DNA of 64,000 bases from Heligmosomoides polygyrus polygyrus (GCA_947396885.1 OX377201.1:6930934-6994933); one strand, 5' to 3'. Shown: positions 21,370 through 32,299, counted from the stretch's first letter. A program made the numbers and translations. Notes: a model not told the origin generated them from the letters alone.

Positions 21370-22647
21370 CAGGGTGGTACACATGAAGTGTTACACAGAA
21401 ATTTATATACAACTTTTTACAAACAAACACATATAAGAAAAGTGTACAATCATTCGAAAGGCAAGAACATTCTACATAACATATCATACATCACATTCAA
21501 AATGTGCTCCTTTGGCTTTCAATGCTGGCGTCCAATCTCTTTCGGCAATTCTTGAGGATGCGACGACCATTCCCAGTGAAATTTCGTCCCATGCCTTCTC
21601 CAGAGCTCTTTCAGCGAATCCAGTAAACTGTGTATGAAAGAGCAAGCTTTTTGTTCCAGGACTGACCAGACGTCGAAATCCATAGGGTTGAGATCGGGCT
21701 AGTTTAGAGGTCAAACCTCCTTCATCCACAAATCCAGGAGATTGGCCTCACACCACTCTAGAGTCTTCTTGGCAACATGAGCTGGTGCCCAATCTTGCTG
21801 GAAGGTCCAGTCTATCTACTTAGCATTTTCTTTTGCTAAGGTATTAAAATGTTCTCCAGAATTTGCTTCTCGTAGATTTCAGCATTGATCTTGACTTGTT
21901 TTTGAATAAAAACAAGCTTGGTCTTGCTCAGGCCCGATACTCCAGCCTACACTATCAAGGACTGTGGAAAATGAGCTCATCCGACGCTGAAGGCCTTTGC
22001 GGATCCTTCTGGCAGCAGTTTCCGTTCATTCTGCGCGTTTTGGAGTGGTTTGGCGGTAAATATCTTCTCGTCTGTGAAGAGAACTCGGTCGCGCTTGTCA
22101 CCGCGCATAAGGACGTTCAGCTTTCTACATTTCTCCAATTTTGAAGCCTTCATTTCCTCAGTGAGGTGCTGTCCTTTGGTGAGTTTGTAGGAATACAATC
22201 ACAGATCATCCCTCATCAGTCGTTTTATAGTAGAACGACCTAGGTTGTACCTCTTAGCTAGTTTCCTGATGTTTCTTGCAGGATTTCGGTGTAACTTGTC
22301 TTTGGCGGCCTTTCGAAGGGCAGGAGCCCTTGCAGTTTGTCCTCTCGGACGACTCTTGATCCCTCCATTCGCTTCGAAACGTTTGATGACGCGATGTATT
22401 TGCATCCGATGCAGTTTGAGCATTTTTGGAGTCGTGGAAAGGGACGACGCGTGTTTGAACATAGCGACTACTGCAGAACGATCCTCAAGCGAAACCATGT
22501 TTACCTGAAAACGGAGAATAAGACTGACCATAGGTAGATTAAAAGATACGGAGAAAACGGATAACACCACAGCAAAGCACAAAATGTAAGAGACATTTCC
22601 AAAAATGGACTTTCTGTAGCCCGTCACACTTCATGTGGATCACCCTG
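21370..22647 (-). mobile_element. Tc1/mariner element, DD37D type
   Basis: TIRs CAGGGTGGTACACATGAAGT and the inverse ACTTCATGTGGATCACCCTG, with TA duplications at 21368-21369 and 22648-22649. It is 1278 bp. The transposase is on the minus strand. It interrupts sequence next to the CR1-like LINE, probably its upstream part. The DD37D class is inferred from spacing and the SPDLNPMDF-type context. Confidence 0.9.
21540..22627 (-). pseudogene. DD37D transposase, broken
   Basis: Reads on the minus strand. The N-terminal HTH is in the 142-codon frame 22199-22627 (MVSLEDRSAVVAMFKHASS, HRMQIHRVIKRFEANGGIKS, then ARNIRKLAKRYNLGRSTIKR). Next, 21977-22198 has VLFTDEKIFTAK with the first catalytic Asp. 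The second Asp is in QQDWAPAHVAKKTLE (about 21785-21805) and the third in LNPMDFDVWSVLEQ (about 21665-21690), with 37 residues between them. Two in-frame stops fall in that interval. The N-terminal extension before MVSLED is probably not translated. Confidence 0.85.
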
Positions 22648-22663
22648 TATAAGCCAGTGTATG

Positions 22664-22800
22664 ACTATTGAAATCAAAGCAAGCCCTTCCAAATTTAAAT
22701 AAGCTTTATCTTTATTAAACTAGACATTTTCCAAAAGGAATGAAATAATTTCTTGGTCAAAAAATTTTTCATGAAAAAAACGGATCAGGTCGAGACCATA
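22664..22800 (+). mobile_element. Fragment of the long-TIR family (see 43667-44570)
   Basis: Sequence such as TTGAAATCAAAGCAAGCCCT, then TTAAACTAGACATTTTCCAA and AATAATTTCTTGGTCAAAAA, parallels 43745-43860 and 63405-63510. It is a partial arm with no ends. Confidence 0.6.
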
Positions 22801-23112
22801 TTAAAAAAATTAGGGAGAGACGACAGTCTCCTCTAGGAAGGCCCGTCTATAACAAATGCTGTGCATGCAAAGTTTATTAGAAAGTTCAAAGTCATTTAGC
22901 ATAGATGCATTTTTTGTAGCAGTTTATTTTGTTTTGTTAGATGATATAATGCACAGAAAGAATATGAACTTTTTGTAATTATTTAACTGCTCTTAGATGC
23001 CCTAAATGTGAAAATTTGGTGAGAGTAACGAGACCTAAGGAACATGAAATAACTTGACATAATAGAACAGTTAGGAACCACACAGCGAGTGTGTCAATAT
23101 TGTTTTCTGATG
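22801..23112. other. Unassigned sequence
   Basis: Nothing recognised. Confidence 0.4.
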
Positions 23113-23274
23113 TCGGAATCACCAACGACTTACAGCAATTTAGCGAAGAAAATACAGCCGAAATTCCTGATAGCGCTCGAATGTTTCATCGTATCGCTCG
23201 ATAAAAAGCGCTATCAAAGATTTCGGCTATATTTTCCCTGTTAAATTGCTATAAGTTGTTGATGAATCCGGCCC
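23113..23274. mobile_element. Palindromic MITE
   Basis: The left half (GAATCACCAACGACTTACAG, CAATTTAGC) is the inverse of the right half (GCTATAAGTTGTTGATGAAT, CCGGCCC), and the centre also pairs (GATAGCGCTC against AAAGCGCTATC). A 6-bp CTGATG flanks both sides (23107-23112, 23275-23280). A relative lies at 48057-48226. No coding capacity. Confidence 0.75.
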
Positions 23275-23280
23275 CTGATG

Positions 23281-24097
23281 TGCATATGCGTGTATGCTCC
23301 TACAGAAAGCGATGTCCTCTATTATCAGAGATTGCGGTGTCGGAAATGAGATAGGATAATTGCATCCGCGATGCCAGGTGATACCCGTGCAGAGCATGCT
23401 GTCGATCTTTCCGAAGCATAGAAAATCCGATGGGGATTTTTCAACATTCATGGCACGGTCAAAGCTTTATGGCTCTCCGCTGACGCGGAGGAGAGCACAG
23501 ATTTAGGCAGGTGAGGGGCTCCAGGGTGTGGTTCGAGTGGCGCACCCGTGCTAGAGTTGCCTAAATCCTGGAGTTCCCTCCCTTGCCAAATTTGGAAGCA
23601 CGTAAAAGACGGATCTGTAATCGAAAAGCGGAGATAAGACTGCATTCACATTCGCTGTATGTAGCTACTCGCCGCGGCAGGCCATGGCGACCCCCCCCCC
23701 CCCCTCCCCAACTATCATAGCGCCAATCTGGCTCCTGCAATCACTCATGCATCCCTCAATATATTAAGCCAGATACCAATTATCAGCCTATCAGCAGTTT
23801 TATGTGCTCGAAGACTGATCATGAAGAAACGTCCAGTTGCGATTACTCGTTCCTACTAAGCGGTCAATGAATGTCCTACGAACAGCTCCCAGTGGGTAGA
23901 AATCCGCTCCCGCTTTTTATTATTACCTTTCGAGAACACTTTTTCAATCGTTATAATTTAGCACTTGAGTCACCCCGAAAATTTTCGGATGAGAACGTGG
24001 AGGAAAAACTGTTACCAAATGCTCCTACTAGAGGTGAGTCCGTTTAGTGAGCAAACTTCCCGCATTATCGTTAAAATTGCCGTAACAGCTACGATCG
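23281..24097. other. Unassigned sequence with a poly-C tract
   Basis: A C run of about 13 near 23692-23704. CGAAAATTTTCG is a short palindrome at 23977-23988. No defensible gene. Confidence 0.4.
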
Positions 24098-24570
24098 CGG
24101 TTATTCTTCCTTCGCTACGCCGCGAGCGCTCATCGCACGCACGCACCCGCCGCAATATTCTCACGCATGTTTGCGACAGAGCGCGAAATCTTTCCTTCAT
24201 AGCTGTGCGCGCTCAGGGGGAGTGCGCAGCTGGGGTTCTCGCAGCATCCAGGGTATGTGCCATCCAAACTGCCCATGTGGGAACTGCTTTCGTCGCTCAG
24301 GGAGAGTCCGCGGATGGATTCTGCGCTCTTCGAGCGCAGAATCAGGCTAGGGAAGGGACTCCAGGGTGTGTGCCATCCAAACTACCCATGTTTCCACATT
24401 TCCACTGCTTTCGTCGCTCAGGGAGAGTCCACGGAGCAGTGAGCAGCCACCGACCGACCATCGGTCGCCTTCCACATCGACTGACCGCGCTGACCTCGTT
24501 TTCCACGTTTGCCACGTGTCCGCGACGCGACCGCTCGCGGCACAGCGAAGGAAGAGTAGCCGCCATCAAC
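24098..24570. repeat. GC-rich inverted-repeat unit
   Basis: The left arm TTCTTCCTTCGCTACGCCGC (from about 24104) is matched in inverse by GCGGCACAGCGAAGGAAGAG (about 24537-24556). Inside, a direct repeat GTGCCATCCAAACTGCCCAT (24258) / GTGCCATCCAAACTACCCAT (24370) is followed each time by GCTTTCGTCGCTCAGGGAGA. The palindrome ATTCTGCGCTC-TTC-GAGCGCAGAAT is at 24318-24342. A 221-codon ORF here is a by-product of the repeat. Confidence 0.6.
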
Positions 24571-24990
24571 AGCTACACATTTGTCGGAAATAATCCTACT
24601 CTGAAGCACACGAGGGTGCGATGCCGATGATCCGAATCGCCTACAGCGGTTCGAATTGCGGGTTGGTTGATGCGCAGGTTTTGCCGGGTACCGCTGCGTG
24701 CGGTTGCTGCCGTTACGCTGTGGATCGCGTCGGCGTGCACTCCATCGGCGACGGACTTTCGATCGATGCGTAATCCCCACTGACCAAAGAGAGCGTTTTG
24801 AGCACGAACAGCTTGGATGGTCCACACCCTGGACCCCCAAGAGCACAGAACCCAGCTGAGCACTCCCTGCTGGGTTCGTACGTTGTGTGTCTCCTTGGGC
24901 TACGTGTGCGCTCCACCACCGCCCGCCACCGCCCCCGATTACGGTAGCGTGGCTGGTTGTTGAGCTCGCCTTGGACGAGGTGCGACGGAT
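24571..24990. repeat. Inverted relative of the 24.2-kb repeat
   Basis: Around 24805-24875 the minus strand reads GGGAGTGCTCAGCTGGGTTC, then CCAGGGTGTGGACCATCCAA, an inverted, diverged copy of 24218-24280. This gives a larger, imperfect inverted arrangement in the region. Confidence 0.5.
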
Positions 24991-26024
24991 GAACAGAGAA
25001 CAACCGCCGTGGGTCAGACTTTCTGTTGTAGGATGGTGATTGACGACTTTGTTTGTTTCTTGGCCTTTTTTCTCTTTACCCTTCTAGTTTTCATATGCTT
25101 CGGTTCCGATTGATTCCTACTGGGGGTGGGGTTCACCTTATTATGCACTTTAACGAAGCCAATAAAGATTGCGTGCTAGTAGGGACTGTACTTACTAACG
25201 AACTATAAAAGAAGTAAAAGAAAACACAGAAGAAGTTGAAGTGATGATGTCCTGAGCGAAGGCTACAAAGATGTCGTAAACTAAAGAATTGTAAAAAAGG
25301 AAGAAACTTGACTTGTTGCTCCTATTATCATTTCGACTTTGTAATCTCAGAGGATGCATGTGGTCGCGCCCAAAACTTGTAGCGAAGAAAAATACAGAGC
25401 AAAAAATAAAAAGGAATCAGGTCCGGTATGGTTCGGCACGACATCTGCTTTACGGCAGCAATGCGCGCTCTGCTCAACTCGCCTCATCTCGTAGTGAATT
25501 GTCGTCCGTGGTGGGCGCGGCACCAGGTCTGCCTACGGCAGTCGAGCGTGTCGCCCCGCCCCTACAGTAATGGGCTTGGGTGGTGTGCAGGTTTGGTGAT
25601 ACTGTAGCAGGCGCGGGAACATTTAAACGGCAGTAGGCGATTAGTTATAATCGCTATCCGTACGCTCTACCCCTCGTCATCCTTTTGCCGTGTCCCCCTC
25701 CTCCCTCCGGGTTTCTTCCTTTCCCTTCCTCGAGAGTCTAGCGGGTGCCTCACGTTGTACATTATATTGCATGCGCTTTCTTTTCAACTATTGCTTAAAT
25801 GTGTGTATAAGGTGGACCCTCCTCCCATTGCACCCAAACAAGAGGCAGTAGGAGAAAGGAGACGGGTTCCACTCATTGAAGAGTTCGGGTGCTGCTCAAG
25901 TTGAAGGGGTCACACAACATTCATTGTAGCGTCTAATCTAATTCAAGGTGCAGTACGGTTTGGGATGGGGATGGACGCTGGTAGCCTTTGTTATTTTCGA
26001 TATACTGTGGTAAGATAGATATAA
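24991..26024. other. Unassigned sequence
   Basis: No recognisable element or gene. An AATAAAG-type motif at 25161 could be a polyadenylation signal, but no coding exon is attached. Confidence 0.4.
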
Positions 26025-26228
26025 GCAGTGAGCGCAGCAGCGTCGAAGGATTTAATTGAGAGTATTAGGTTAACAGGTTCATTGCCAAAGGGGGAAGGCA
26101 CCCCGCAATCACTTGTAAGTCACTCCTATTTGAGGAAAAGCACATGCAGCATGACATATGAACGAGATTATCGGATGCCTTCCGAGGAAATAGCGGGTCT
26201 TGTCGAAGGAATATGGAGAAATAAATAG
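26025..26228 (+). other. Unrecognised 66-codon open frame
   Basis: The frame includes AAASKDLIESIRLTGSLPKG and ends YRMPSEEIAGLVEGIWRNK with a stop at 26226-26228; there is no ATG at its upstream end. The amino-acid make-up looks protein-like and it could be a last exon, but I recognise no domain and the acceptor is not clear. Confidence 0.25.
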
Positions 26229-26403
26229 TTATAAAAGCATGAAGAGACTCCAGCGGCTCCGCTCGTTATCCCCGTTTAAATTCTCGGGCCAACCCGAATG
26301 CGTGCGCGTCGACTCAATCACCGTGAGGCGACACGTAGAGGCGACCCGGGGACGCCTAGAACGTACTTTTGTGTTTTGTTCTTGTTTTGTTTGTTCTTGT
26401 TTC

Positions 26404-26911
26404 GGTGCAATCCTAGTTGGTGGTGGCCATTCTTAAACATTTTCATAAGTACTGAATGTGTTCAGAATTGAAATATTTTGAACTTACTCATTCCTTAGAA
26501 AACAACAACACTAACAAAATCAAAATAAATAACACAGAAAACATGAGAATACAAACTTTTGTGAGCTAGGTCGAGACGTTTGCAAATGATTAGGATGCGA
26601 AGTGCATTGTATTGTCTGTGCCCAAGACGTTGATTGATGGTGTCTTGGCCTATTTTTATTTTTTATTGATGTTAAATTTTAGCTGCATGAAGATGATCCG
26701 CTCGTGGTGCAAACCTAGTAATGTGGTACACCCTTACTAGAATTGCACCGAGAACGGTTCTTTTTAGGTTCCCTACTCCCGACTCGGAAACTGAGTCTAT
26801 CGTTGCAACACGGTTGTATTAGCTTACTTATTTCTAGATGTTGTTGTCATTTATTGTTTCGCTATGTCGGGAAATCATTTAAGAGCGGCCACCACCAATT
26901 AGGACTGCACC
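26404..26911. mobile_element. MITE with 8-bp TSD (hAT-like)
   Basis: The ends GGTGCAATCCTAGTTGGTGG and the inverse CCACCAATTAGGACTGCACC form TIRs of about 30 bp. CTTGTTTC at 26396-26403 and CTTGTTTT at 26912-26919 fit an 8-bp duplication with one change; 8 bp is typical of hAT. It is 508 bp and non-coding. The second copy at 46365-48328 carries two nested elements. Confidence 0.75.
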
Positions 26912-27054
26912 CTTGTTTTTGTGTTTTCAATGTTTCTGTTACTGATGGGCCTTCCTAGGGGACTCTGGTGCACACTGTAACTAGACTTGCGTTCGAGAAC
27001 GAGCTGTAGGACGTCCAAGTCCAGTAATAAGGTGATCCCCCGTTGGGATTGAAC

Positions 27055-27190
27055 CGGTTAACGAGCGCGTGGAGCACAGACGGGGAGCAGCCAGCTTTCG
27101 CAGACAGCCGCTGCCTTTTTGGTTCGGATATCCCGCCCCTGCCAACCTAGTCTTCCATCCCTCCGGGGACGATAGATTGGTTCCAGCGCG
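27055..27190 (+). mobile_element. SINE head fragment, diverged
   Basis: It contains a degraded A-box region (GCGCGTGGAGCACAGACGGG) and the recognisable TTGGTTCGGATATCCCGCCC, then CTTCCATCCCTCCGGGG. The 3' half is absent. Confidence 0.65.
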
Positions 27191-27352
27191 GGCCATCGCT
27201 GTGCTGAACTCAGCGATGAGCCGACATCGCTAGAGATGGGGGCTCAAGCAGTGCTATGACAGGTGTCGGTAGCGGCAGACCGGAATGCGCGTGTGCTCTC
27301 TTGTGAAGAGTGAGATTGAAGGGTCCAATAGGTCGTGAGGCAGAGTCTGATA

Positions 27353-28685
27353 GGGCGCGTGTAGCGCAGTCGGAGGAGGCGCGACTGTCGCGTGCACCCG
27401 ATACCAGGTTCCTGGTTCGGATTTCCCGCCCAGGCCAACCAAGCGTTCCATCCCTCCAGGGTCGGTGAATTGGTATCAGGCTTGTCTGAGAAGAATATAG
27501 CGCTGAATTGTCCATCGGCTGGCCACCGCAAGTCACTGTATGGCCAAATACGCATTCATGTCGCCTCCACGACATTCCGTAGAAGTAGAATGCGCTGGCG
27601 CATCCCAGAAGGGAGCGAGTAAGGCGCCTTTTATACTCGCGCCGCCGCGCGGCGCGGCGTGATGGTTGACATAGCTATCGATTTTTCGCGCCGCCGCATC
27701 ACATTCATACTCCGCCGCCTCAAAACACCACACTTGACGGAATTTTGGGTTACGGTATTCGGCGAATCGCGCCGCTGAAGGGAAGGACGCGGCGCGGCGC
27801 GATCAGCTGCAGCAGACTCGATGTGGAGTGGGAGATTCACCACCGAGATGAATCATTTTGCTATGTACTCCTTGTTTTGGCTCATCAACTAACAAAACAA
27901 AGAAGGTGTAGCAAAATGGTGGCACTATTGCACTTTCAGGACTCCAGAGGTCGATGAGAGGTCGAAAAGGTTGTTCTTTGACCAAACTTCTCCAGGGGGG
28001 GGGGGGGTATTTACGGTGCTGGCCACGAATCTGACATCCGTTTTCGGTGACCATTACCTTAGTCACCCGTACCTTTCGTAACTTAGGAAGGGGATGGAGA
28101 CCTGTAGACATTCACGAAGTTTTACCTACTACGCTAAAGGTATGTTCAGTGAACAATGACCACGGAATGGCAATACGAGAGAGATTTCTGAGCGATTCTC
28201 GACAATGAGTACCTCCCAGCAATTTTACTTTTGAACCTGCACATATGCAAAATAAAGAGTCGTTTAGTGCCATTTACATTGCAGGGGACTCGAATCAATA
28301 CCACACTCACCAATTTCAACCGTAGGTTGAGCATACGACTTCGACCCCAGCTTTAAGAAAGGAATCGTCGTTCCCCACAGGGTTTCCACCACTATCATTA
28401 GCCAGATGCATTGCATTCCGCTGATCGGCCAGACGGATTCTTTCTGTTTTGGTTCTTCAATGACTCATGGACCATCTCTTCCGTCGTCCTTCATGGCGCA
28501 GGGAACGTAGTACGTAGATGTTGGTCGCAGCGCGTCGCTGACGCTCCCCTTTCTAACTACAATCGCGCAGCGGCGCGTCAAATTCGGGCGCGGCGCGACT
28601 GGCCGCGCCGCGTTCCGAATTGACGCGCCGTTGCGCGGCGGGAGTATAAAAGGCGCCTAACGCCGTCCTTTATCCTTTATCCTTA
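27353..28685 (+). mobile_element. tRNA-derived SINE split by a Harbinger-like element
   Basis: The SINE runs from GGGCGCGTGTAGCGCAGTCG (27353) to GGGAGCGAGTAA (27622), then resumes at 28658 with TAACGCCGTCCTTTATCCTT. The break duplicates TAA. Removing the insert restores the usual SINE 3' end. Confidence 0.88.
27623..28657. mobile_element. Harbinger-like TIR element, copy A
   Basis: The TIRs GGCGCCTTTTATACTCGCGC and the inverse GGGAGTATAAAAGGCGCC are flanked by TAA on both sides (27620-27622, 28658-28660). A 3-bp TWA duplication is typical of PIF/Harbinger. The 1035-bp element is very GC-rich at both ends and has no transposase. A G12 tract is at 27997-28008, and a CGAATCTGACATCCG repeat unit (see 42505-42870) is inside. 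An internal palindromic block at about 28570-28630 (GGCGCGTCAAATTCGG ... CCGAATTGACGCGCC) may be a further MITE. Copy B is at 49211-49977. Confidence 0.75.
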
Positions 28686-28744
28686 CCCTCCACGTGCCTG
28701 TTGGTATAACAGACCCATAGACTAAATACGCCTTTAAATTGCTT

Positions 28745-28818
28745 CTACAACATAGAAATAGGATGCGTGTTGCATCCAAAAAAAAGATTGTGTAACGCCG
28801 CTCTTTATCCTTTATTAG
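28745..28818 (+). mobile_element. SINE 3' end fragment
   Basis: ATAGAAATAGGATGCGTGTT, then GTGTAACGCCGCTCTTTATC corresponds to the last part of the SINE with its CCTTTAT tail. Confidence 0.6.
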
Positions 28819-29016
28819 GCTGACATCTCCCCTTTCTCTCCCCGACCTGCATGCCGAGCTATAACCAATAAGTAGAGATTTGGGTACGATTTGTGTCAAG
28901 CAATCCTAACGTGAGGATCATCGCTGTTGCTGAGTTTAAGCCCGAATGGAACCGTGCTCCAAAACAGTTTCGCCTCACAAAAATATATTAATCCATTCTC
29001 CTTTTGGTTTCTACAG
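28819..29016. other. Spacer upstream of candidate exons
   Basis: A 40-codon open run (VEIWVRFVSSNPN, then VRIIAVAEFKPEWN) could belong to an upstream exon, but its phase does not join the exon at 29017 with any GT donor I can see. Confidence 0.3.
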
Positions 29017-29636
29017 CCAAATTCTAGCTACCTGTTTGAAAGCTGACCATATTCTAAACCTCATTCTCTTGTCTTTCATCGAGCTAAGACGAATGCAGGC
29101 ATTCTTTCTACCAAGAGGTAAAGGTGTATTAGCATGTGACTATTCCAAGTTCCACAGCGTCGGACTGTTTGCTATCTTTCTGGGCTTTTAACTTGTTCTT
29201 GGTTCAGATTCGAAGACCAAGTCAAACGAGCGTGCAGATAACAAACGATCCTCAAGAGAAAAAGGTGAGATATTATACAAGATGCCATTTTGAGAGGAAT
29301 GGTCTGATATTTGAGAGAACGTTTTCAGATACTAAACCGTCACCTGTCGTAGATCCAACCCAGCGTAAGATATTGTTATTTGCTAAAGTTCAATGAACGT
29401 CTTAGTTTTTCAAGGTTATCTATTGGGTCGTAGGAGATTACTAGAAAAGTTTCGAAATTCTTGTAAATATCTGGGTTGGTCAAAAAACAGCGGCACCTAG
29501 GCTTGCTCTGGGTAAGTAAAACTGAACCTAGAACTGTGTTGCTTAAGGCGGAAGTGAGCCTGCAAAGGTTGTTGTTTCAGGAATAGTTTATTTTACAGAG
29601 GTTGCGTATGAAGTGGCCAATCTTGCTTTCTGGTAG
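29017..29636 (+). CDS. Candidate multi-exon gene, 3' part, function unknown
   Basis: Five segments join in phase with GT-AG introns: 29017-29117 (acceptor TTTGGTTTCTACAG, donor AGAG|GTAAAG), 29208-29264 (TTCTTGGTTCAG, donor AAAG|GTGAGA), 29329-29364 (ACGTTTTCAG, donor CAGC|GTAAGA), 29491-29511 (a 21-nt exon, donor CTGG|GTAAGT) and 29581-29636 (TTGTTTCAG, stop TAG). Introns are 90, 64, 126 and 69 nt, a nematode pattern. The protein includes ADHILNLILLSFIELRRMQ, then SKTKSNERADNKRSSREK and TKPSPVVDPTQ, and ends YFTEVAYEVANLAFW. The first exon is hydrophobic and the rest is polar. I recognise no domain. The 5' end is missing. The phase agreement across four junctions is the main evidence; the microexon is the weakest link. 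Confidence 0.45.
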
Positions 29637-30595
29637 ATTTTTCGCGGCTATGAATGTTACCCTTTCAGGCATTGTATTTCTTCAATGGCAGTTTCTGTTT
29701 GCTCTCCTATCTAACTCTAGGATATCTCGCTTTCTTCCCTCTTCCTACGCCACACGTTACGCGGGTGTTGATGGAGCGATGGAGTTGACGGACCTACTAA
29801 GTTGGTATCCTAGCCGTCTTCGATAACGACTTGTAGTGTTTGGCGGGCCACTGCTCTTCTCCATCAATAGCTCCACAAATCAACCCCTCACTCCCCTACT
29901 TTTTCTTTGCCTTGTGACAAAATATTTCGCTTCTCCTTGTTTTTTTTTGTTTTCGCTTTCTTCCCAGCAGTTCTTTCCCTTTCCTCCAATTAGCACGTAA
30001 CGCTGTTCAGCTTTGGTTTGTTGAGGTTTCTCTTTTTTACCATGTTGTGCTACTAATCACATTGTGTCCATGGATTTCTTGTATTCTAGAATTGTGTGCG
30101 CATTTATGTGCAAATAAATAAATAAATAAATAAATTTAATAGTAATGATATGTAAGCAGGGTCAAATGGAATTGACTAGATTCAACAACGCCTAGAAATG
30201 CCCGAATTATCATTGTGCTCCTTTGCGTCACCGTAAACGTAAGGGCCGTCCATACGCCATTCTAGCTCTAGTAGTCGATGTAATTTGTCATATGCCATCT
30301 CTAAAAGTCCACACCATACATTTCACATTGCATTAATACATATACTACTGCAAAATCAAAGTATTAATTGTTCTCCAAGACATGGTAAGAAAAATTTCAC
30401 AAAGGAATAACATTGTTGAAGAAGTAGGTAAAAAGTTCCATTCATTGTTGAAGAATTAGGTGAAAAGTTCCATCCTGAGATTTCGTTAATGAAAACTGCG
30501 GAACTGTGGCAGGAGTACAAAAATCGTGCTTCGTCGGAGGGTCACCGTATACTAAGTGATGATCCGCTTTGGTGAGAAAGCACATTTATGTCCAA
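29637..30595. other. Unassigned sequence
   Basis: Possible 3' flank of the preceding gene. An (AAAT)n tract at 30112-30136 contains AATAAA motifs. Nothing else recognised. Confidence 0.4.
30112..30136. repeat. (AAAT)n microsatellite
   Basis: Tandem AAAT/AATA units, six copies. Confidence 0.85.
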
Positions 30596-31185
30596 CCAGT
30601 CGTACGTCGGCCTAGCGGCCGCCTACGACTGGTTGGGGGCTTCGCCCCCAAACCCCGAGAATAGGAACCCATGGCCGCTACGGGTTTCCTATTCTTCCCT
30701 AGGCCTTCCGACCTTTATGTGTTCGAGTTCAGCGACCTCGATTACCCCCAGGGCCAAAGTTTCGCGCCACTTGAGCGCCATCCTCAAAAAATCGATAATA
30801 TCGATCGATATCGATTGGTCGACTTCAAATTCGAGTTCAGCGACCTCGATTACCCCCAGGGCTGAAGTTTCGTGCCGCCGACGTGTTCGGCACGTCTGCG
30901 GCTCGCCATGCACGGTTGTCGACGTGTTCGGCACGTCTACGGCATCGCCAGGCACGGTTGCCGACGTGTTCGGCACGTCTGCGGCTCGCCATGCACGGTT
31001 GTCGACGTGTTCGGTACGTCTCCGGCTCGCCATGCACGGTTGCCTACGTGTTCGGCACGTCTGCGGCTCGCCATGCACGGTTGCCTACGTGTTCGGCTGC
31101 CGCGCCCAACTCAAAGTGGGACGGAAGGACGGGCAGTGTGACGGTGTGACACACACACACGCTTGCTCCTTTATATATAGTAGGA
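30596..31185 (+). mobile_element. Helitron-like non-autonomous element, subfamily B
   Basis: It begins CCAGTCGTACGTCGGCC and closes a hairpin with TACGACTGG, then has GGGGGCTTCGCCCCC as a second hairpin. It ends TTTATATATAGTAGGA. Both ends match subfamily A, but the interior differs: two copies of GCGACCTCGATTACCCCCAG (about 30732 and 30839), a five-unit minisatellite of about 39 bp with TGTTCGGCACGTCTGCGGCT (30870-31095), and a short (CA)n just before the 3' end. The neighbouring ORFs on both strands are made of the minisatellite. Confidence 0.75.
30870..31095. repeat. 39-bp minisatellite inside the Helitron-like element
   Basis: Five to six units of CGACGTGTTCGGCACGTCTG followed by CGGCTCGCCATGCACGGTTG. 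Units are contiguous with no spacers, so it is not a CRISPR array. The same unit occurs in inverse at 36938-37035. Confidence 0.9.
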
Positions 31186-32221
31186 TAACATCAGAAATGG
31201 CATCATAGGGTAGAATACACTAATTCTGCATGAAATGCCTAGTTTCGTACAAAATTAAACCTCGTCTAGAGCTGTCCTACAGCTGATGAGCCTGACGAAT
31301 CCGGCTCCTGGAGTAGGACTCCCCAACAATTGGACCCACGGGTATGCGAGGTCTCTGAAGTGGAGATAACATAAGAAGTGGAGATGAATGAATGCTTTAC
31401 CATTATTACCTTCACCATCTATTCCCTGCATGCCCGTAGGTTTTACTGTTTATGACTCTGGCCTCTGGCTAGCAGAATATGCGGGAGTGTGTTCAAGCGA
31501 ATCATTCACTGGCTCATGAGCTCAGTTTTTAGGGCGGCTTTAGGGTGGCGCGTCTGCAAGAAGGTTGTTGAAATTCGACACGGAAGTTGAGGCACAGTTC
31601 GGAGCAATATTTGGTTTTTTTGATGTAGTAAACGTTTTAAATAGGCTAGAGTACAGCATTCGAAATCTAACCCTATTTTCAATAACCATTTCAGGCATTC
31701 TTGGCCCACTGTCCATAGGATGTTTAAAAATTACTAACTTCGCAGACGATCTCCTACGAATACAACAGGTCACCTTGAGAAATCTCTAGGAGAAGTTCAT
31801 TGACCTCTGACGTTAGTTCCTCCGTCCGCTTCAACAAACTCTACACATCACCACCATTTAGCTTCTGCGTCAGCTAAACAAAGATCGAAGGAGAAGGAAG
31901 GTAAACCGTTATCGGCGGAGCGTACTGAAGGTAACCTGAACATTTTTCTGTTGTCACGTGCTTTATTCGGAAAAGCGCGAAGAGTGTGCACTTGGATGCC
32001 ATGTTAACCATCAGGGGTAGCCAAACTGCACATGTTTCTGATCAAGCGAATTCGTGTGTGGGAAGGATAACACTGACATGTCTTTCAGTCAAGATATTTT
32101 CCAAATACGCATTCACCATATATGATATAGAAAAAGAATGTCCGGCGCACCACCATCAAGGGACCGATTACTTATGTTTTCGATAAAGAACTAATTATGT
32201 GACGAACCCGTCTGCCTCATC
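31186..32221. other. Unassigned sequence
   Basis: GACGAATCCGGCTCCTGG at about 31294-31311 resembles one end of the 23113/48057 MITE family. No gene recognised. Confidence 0.4.
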
Positions 32222-32299
32222 TCTGCTGCGCTTCTGTTACGTCATTGTTCTCTCATTTCGACTGCTGCGCTTCTGTTACGTCATTGTTCTCTCATTTCG
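32222..32299. repeat. 39-bp tandem duplication
   Basis: The unit CTGCTGCGCTTCTGTTACGT, then CATTGTTCTCTCATTTCGA, occurs twice head to tail with no visible differences, implying a recent duplication. Confidence 0.93.

Noticed and set aside
23965..24630. A 221-codon ORF
   Set aside because: It runs through direct and inverted repeats, with repeated CAIQT/PSKLPM segments. It has no start context, splice sites or domain.
30870..31095. A regular array that superficially resembles a CRISPR
   Set aside because: Units are about 39 bp and contiguous with no unique spacers. It is a minisatellite in a Helitron-like element of a eukaryote.
31565..31789. An open frame containing FADDLL, reminiscent of a reverse transcriptase active site
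   Set aside because: No other RT motif flanks it and the surrounding residues do not fit any RT family I know.
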